Below, one piece after another: positions 59,405-64,000 of a DNA stretch of 64,000 bases. Location of the stretch: positions 3,966,320-4,030,319 of the forward strand of contig OU452219.1 in assembly GCA_911728455.2 (NCBI GenBank), in the 5' to 3' direction. Positions within the stretch are counted from its first letter, which is position 1; each line of letters opens with the position of its first letter. The notes under the pieces are model-generated. The model ran no database searches, had not been told where the DNA came from, and was given only the letters and a program-made list of their open reading frames with translations. Origin of the DNA: Marthasterias glacialis. Taxonomy: Eukaryota; Echinodermata; Asteroidea; Forcipulatida; Asteriidae. A program made the translations under genes and the position numbers.

Positions 59405-62400
59405 ATGGAAAGCTATTTAGATTTGAAGTTTCCTGAAATCCCAATGATAAATGCGGAAGAAATGCCGGTGAGGAACTTGGACGGGTTTTTGTGTAAACTG
59501 TAACTCGTTCTTTTCTTAATTTTAATAAAGTTCTTTCTTCAAATCAATCTTGAACTTGAACTTGACCTTTGTGGTCGATTAAAGTAACTGATGTCTGACT
59601 AAGAAGCATTTAAACTTCATAATAATGCAACCACTTTGTCTGTCAGCATTATAACGACTTGACAAGACAAAGACAGGGGTAAGACTAAGATTAAAAAGAC
59701 TTTTAATTAATTAGAGTTTGTTGTTAATAGTTAGTCATGACACACTGACATTGACAATACATTGACAATAAATATAACAACGTCAATGAGTCAAATGACA
59801 TTGACACAGTAGCTATGGTGCTGTAGTCCTCTTTTTGAAGATGGGCCTAAAACAAATTGATTTGGAGGACAGAAAATAATCGTGAGTACAATTAAATGCC
59901 TATTACTTCATCTTTGATATCTTGAGAAGCCAGTAGTAAGTGATTTTCCAGCTATTTTGTCGTCATTTGGTGGTGTTGAAAAATCATAGCATGTTAATGT
60001 ACGAAGCCAAAACATGTATGGGGCGCTAGTATGACCCAAAGTCAACATTTGAAAACAAGGAGTACAGCGCCCCAGTTACTGGGTCTAACACTGACAGTTG
60101 TTTTGATAGACCTTAAATGCATCATTCTTTCCCCACAGTAAGTAAACTTACGCCCACCGTGACCTCAGTGAGGGGAGGGCGCTGTTTAGCGTTACTCTAT
60201 GGTAGTGATGACGTCGCATGCATAAGTTCTATTGTATGTGAGGTAGTTAGCAAAGTTAGTTTCGATGAGCGTAACCCTCCTCTACGGTCCCTGACCAAAC
60301 GTAGAAAGTCAGGGACTGTCGGGGAGGAGGGTTTTTGAAATGTACCGTGGCTGAGCGGTTTAGCGCATCGAACTCAAGTTCTGGTGGCTAAGTCTCCCGA
60401 GTGTGGGTTCGAGTTAGAGTAGTGACACTTGTGTCCTTGGGTAAAATGCTTTACAAGACACTTTCCTTGACATTGTTGTCTAGCCATAAAGAAAAAATCC
60501 ATCCTTCATGTAATCTTACAGACCTGATAAATATATTTACGAAGACACTTTACTACAATAGCTCCACAGTGCGATATATCCTCATTCATGATGATGGTTG
60601 TACAATAATAACAGGAGGAAGACCTACATTTGTAGTATTTAGTCCGAGCCTGCTTGGGAGTGTGCTTTAAACATTTAAAAAATTCAAATTGCATTTTACT
60701 CGTTAAGAGTTCCTCACTATACAATCTTGTACTTCTTTGGAAGTTTTTTACTTCAGTTAAGTGCCTACTTCTTGCAGCCATGTTTGCCTGAATGATAATT
60801 CTAGTTACCAGAATGATACACAATTTTAAGAAATTGAAATCAAACCATTGATTTGACCCATTCAACATGTTCAAAGTAGAACTGGTACTCTTGATCTTTC
60901 TCTCCCTTGATAAATTCACTATGATAACTATAGTATCAACTGTATGTTAAAGCCACCTGAGCCTCCAAGCCCGGTCCTCCCAGCTCCCCTCTGACTGACC
61001 CCACCCCCCACCCTGGCCTCGCTCTGGGCCCCCCCCCCCCTCTATTTGTTGACCTCAATATGTACTTGATGTTTGTTTATTACACAGGATTGGGTTTACA
61101 GTGCCAGAAGAGAGATGCAGGTACGAAAAACTTTCCAATTTAATTTGTTCAAGAAAAATCTTCTTGTACAAAAGCGTAAAGCTGCCACATAAAAATAGTA
61201 TATTTGCAAAACTAAGTCGAACATATAAGATAATAAGTCATTTGTTTGACATGGTAAGTTGAATGTCAAAGATATTATCTCGAACATAAGCCTTGTTACC
61301 TTGTTTGTATGACGTAATGGTGCACAAACAAACAAACTTTTTGTGGCAGCTTTGCAATTCCTTATTCTTAAGTAATTTTCAGATCCTCTTTAAATGCAGA
61401 AAGTTTGGATAAAACATTGTAACTGTCAAGGATCGCGCCACATAAATTAGTGTTTTAGAATTTGTGTTGTTGAAATTTGTTAAATACATGTATTTCTGTG
61501 AACTTCTTTAATTTTTCAGGAAATAGTGCCAGGGTTGTTTCTTGGGCCGTACGCAGCGGCAATGAAATGCAAAGTGAGTTAATTTAAAGAGAGCTCTTTC
61601 CTCAGTGGAAGACTTTTGAGACGTTAGCCGGCGCCCCAGTAAGCAGTCCTTTTCTAGTATGAGAGCAATAGAAAAGGATGACTTACTGGGGCGCCCGCTA
61701 ATGTCTCAAAAGTCTCCCATCAACAAGAAATTGAGTAAAGAACAAACGTACGGAGTTGTAAGCATTTTCCTGCTTGAAAATAAGAAACAAGTTGGTTAAA
61801 GGCAGTGGCGTAGCCACAATTTTCATGGGGTACAGGCATGTACAGGCATGTGTGCATTACTTACAATGTACAGTGAATACACATTCGACCCCACAATAAT
61901 TTGCATGCAGTTCGTGCATGTGTTATTCCTGCTGTGTAGTATGATCAGGATATCGTCGTGTGCCCGGTAAAAGGACGTAACAGCAAGTTCCCCAGAAAAA
62001 GGGCGTAAGCAAATGATGTAAGGCCTTACGCCCTTTTACCAGGCACCCGACAATATACAGGCAGCTTGTCAAGAGCCTGTGATTCCTGCTGCATGGCTTT
62101 GGTCATGAAGCGGGTGTGCTCACACGCATAAAGAGCCATGGACACGACTAACTCAGTTCTTCCTGCCTACACCATGCAAAGCTTTCAAATCTTTCTTGCA
62201 ACATATTTTTATCTGCGTTTTTACAGGATGGTTGCCAGTTTTGAATGTTATTGTGAATCATATAGTAAAAAAAGTTTTGTAAAATGCAATTACAGTGCTT
62301 TATCTACCATGGGTTTGATGGTAAAATCAAATGAAATAATATTCTTTATTTCTGATGCAATTTTGCTCTCACTTACATAATGTATTTGAACATATGTCTT

Positions 62401-63862
62401 CTTGTTTGGTTATTTGCTATCTTGGATTATCCCTAGCTAATATTGTGCAATAGGCCTGTTTACATCTTGTATATGACTGTTAATTGAAAACCAGGGCCCA
62501 ATTTCATGGCACTGTTTACCAAAGAATTTTGTGCTTACAGTGCCCTGTAAAGTGCGTACTTCTGTGGGCCGCGGTGGGGCGTAAGCACAGAAATCCACGG
62601 TAAGCAGTGCCTTGAAATTGGGTCCAGATGGTTTGATATGTTGAATGTATGTACCATTCAGATACAGTAGCTGATGTTATGCAATCCATTATTACATGAT
62701 ATCTGTTGTCTATTTTTTCTTTAGCTGCAAGTGTTGTTAGATCACGGTATCACGCACATTGTCTGCATTCGGCAGGATATCGAAGCTCAGTTCATCAAGC
62801 CTAACTTTCCAGATAACTTTGAGTAAGTGTTTGTCAGAATCAGATACCAGGGCTTGAAATGCCCACTGGACCACTGGCCAAAGTCCAGTAATTTTAGCAC
62901 TGGGCCAGTAACCTTTGGGGCCAGAAATACCCACTGGACTACTGGCCACAGTCCAGTAATTTTAGCACTGGGCCAGTAACCTTAGGGCCAGAAATACCTA
63001 CTGGACCACTGGCCACAGTCCAGTAATTTTAGCACTGGGCCAGTAACCTTAGGGCCAGAAATACCCACTGGACCACTGGCCACAGTCCAGTAATTTTAGC
63101 ACTGGACCAGTAACCTTAGGGCCAGAAATACCCACTGGACTACTGGCCACAGTCCAGTAATTTTAGCACTGGACCAGTAACCTTAGGGCCAGAAATACCC
63201 ACTGGACTACTGGCCACAGTCCAGTAATTTTAGCACAAGGACAGTAATCCACAGAGCTTGAAATACACACTGGACCACTGGCCACAGTCCAGTAATTTAG
63301 TACCGGGCCAGTAACCCCAGGGCTTGAAAATAACCACTGGACCACTGGCCAGAGTCCAGTAATTTTAGTACTCGGCCAGTAACATGAAAGGCTACTTAGT
63401 GACCCTTCATCCTCTTTTCTGTTTCTCTTTATTTCAAATTTTATAATGAATTTATAGTTATATTTAAAGTAACCGATTATTTTCATGGAACATTGCTTAT
63501 CGACCCCTTGCACCAATCATCACATGTGACTACTGTCTGCCACTCTCGTTATTATGGGAGTCAAACTGCACGTAGAAATTGCAAGCGTGTGAACTGCTGC
63601 ATCGCTTAACATGCGCACTACACTGTACAGAGACATTGACATCAAAATGGCGCAACCAAGATAATCGTGATGATGGCGTCAGGTGACTTGGGTCAATGCT
63701 CTTTATTTTTTGTAAATCTTAAAAAACGGAACTGTTTTTTAAGTTAAAATGAAGAAAGGCACTCGATTGAATGCATATTGCTCCCTTTTCTTTCTCTACA
63801 GGTATTTGGTTTTGAATGTCGCAGACAGCACGAGTGAAAACATAATCGCCCATTTTCCGAAG
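59405..63862 (+). CDS. STYX: STYX pseudophosphatase, first five exons; 3' end outside window
   Basis: STYX is a catalytically dead dual-specificity phosphatase-like protein that binds phosphoproteins (ERK1/2 anchoring in mammals). Exons: 59405-59467, 61088-61120, 61520-61573, 62725-62822, 63802-63862; all AG/GT, in frame. Exon 1 starts MESYLDLKFPEIP, like the vertebrate N-terminus. Exons 2-5 read WVYSARREMQ, EIVPGLFLGPYAAAMKCK, LQVLLDHGITHIVCIRQDIE and YLVLNVADSTSENIIAHFPK, nearly collinear with human STYX. The start ATG at 59405 has A at -3 and G at +4; an in-frame upstream ATG at 59321 lies in probable 5' UTR. The exon with the degenerate active-site loop (Cys replaced by Gly in known STYX) lies beyond the right edge, so the pseudophosphatase state cannot be checked here. 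It is divergent from PLB1-like B. Confidence 0.93.
60345..60450 (+). repeat. SINE family 1, short
   Basis: CGTGGCTGAGCGGTTTAGCG (A-box), GAGTGTGGGTTCGAGTTAGA (B-box) and GACACTTGTGTCCTTGGGTA. STYX intron 1. Confidence 0.6.
61606..61720. mobile_element. Foldback MITE in STYX intron 3
   Basis: Near-perfect inverted repeat with about 50-bp arms (left contains GAAGACTTTTGAGACGTTAG and GGCGCCCCAGTAAG; right is the complement ending AGTCTCCCAT) around a loop of about 12 bp. Same family as the arms at 39264-39556; degenerate relatives at about 24580-24650 and 51057-51207 share the GGGAGAC/GTCTCCC ends. Confidence 0.7.
62494..62625. mobile_element. GGGCCCAATTTCATGG-type MITE, copy 2
   Basis: The ends GGGCCCAATTTCATGGCACT and AGTGCCTTGAAATTGGGTCC are inverted with few mismatches. 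The interior GTGCTTACAG... also pairs. STYX intron 3. Confidence 0.65.
62850..63390. repeat. Minisatellite, 67-bp unit, eight copies, STYX intron 4
   Basis: Units start at about 62862, 62930, 62997, 63064, 63131, 63198, 63266 and 63333, spacing 67-68 bp. Core: CCACTGGACCACTGGCC, ACAGTCCAGTAATTTTAGCA, CTGGGCCAGTAACC. The middle copies are nearly identical and the outer ones more diverged. Each unit contains internally inverted TGGCC/GGCCA and CTGGAC/GTCCAG. Confidence 0.9.
63494..63705 (+). repeat. Dispersed repeat, copy 2 (partner at 10100-10340)
   Basis: Shares GGGAGTCAAACTGC, ATGCGCACTACAC and GGCGTCAGGTGACTTGGGTC with the first copy in the same order. STYX intron 4, about 100 bp before the next exon. 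Confidence 0.5.
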
Positions 63863-64000
63863 GTACAGTTTGAGTACACTATTTCTAACACCTCTGTCAC
63901 TATTGCAATATTTTGAGATTTGTGTTTGTCTGATGTTGTTGGAAGGAAGCAAGCTTTCTAACACAATGAATGTCATATAGACGACTGCCCTCTGACGTGA

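Noticed and set aside
60506..60919. 137-codon minus ORF in STYX intron 1
   Set aside because: Antisense to the intron, biased composition, and no known motif.
62850..63390. Regular spaced repeats resembling a CRISPR array
   Set aside because: The repeat fills the whole period with no unique spacers, and the host is eukaryotic; it is a minisatellite.

Overview
The window is eukaryotic nuclear DNA. It is AT-rich, has short exons (mostly 43-263 bp) with GT/AG borders, long introns, and a dense load of short interspersed repeats. Protein content (a Salvador with WW and SARAH domains, a STYX pseudophosphatase, PLB1-type lipases, a DUF4200 axonemal coiled-coil protein) and the repeats (tRNA-derived SINEs, TTAA-flanked MITEs, foldback elements) point to a marine invertebrate deuterostome. 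An echinoderm is my best guess, but the species is an inference.

Five protein-coding genes were rebuilt exon by exon, and every junction keeps the reading frame. (1) 422-5560, plus strand: the 3' five exons of SAV1 (Salvador, Hippo pathway); its 5' part lies left of the window. (2) 12775-21547, minus: a complete 9-exon, 362-residue coiled-coil protein of the CFAP73/CCDC42 (DUF4200) family. (3) 23198-35074, minus: a complete 14-exon, 458-residue phospholipase B1-like GDSL lipase (paralog A). (4) 39855-57833, minus: a second complete 14-exon, 433-residue PLB1-like lipase (paralog B), with the same intron positions and phases as A. (5) 59405-63862, plus: the first five exons of STYX, which continues past the right edge.

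Layout: SAV1 converges on the coiled-coil gene. The three middle genes lie head-to-tail on the minus strand. PLB1-like B and STYX are divergent, with 1.6 kb between their start codons. The genes do not form one pathway. The lipases are a local tandem duplication of secreted, probably GPI-anchored enzymes. SAV1 and STYX are both, to my knowledge, on human 14q22, so their proximity may be conserved linkage.

The rest is introns and spacers filled with repeats: at least three tRNA-derived SINE families, a 5'-truncated LINE with a reverse-transcriptase C-terminal ORF (31.9-32.5 kb), several TIR/MITE families (one inserted inside another at 39.3 kb), long foldback palindromes, a 67-bp minisatellite in a STYX intron, and microsatellites. 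I saw no operon, CRISPR array, prophage or credible RNA gene. No wholly new system is evident. The most notable points are the lipase pair with a changed block II residue in paralog B, and the nested or foldback elements.
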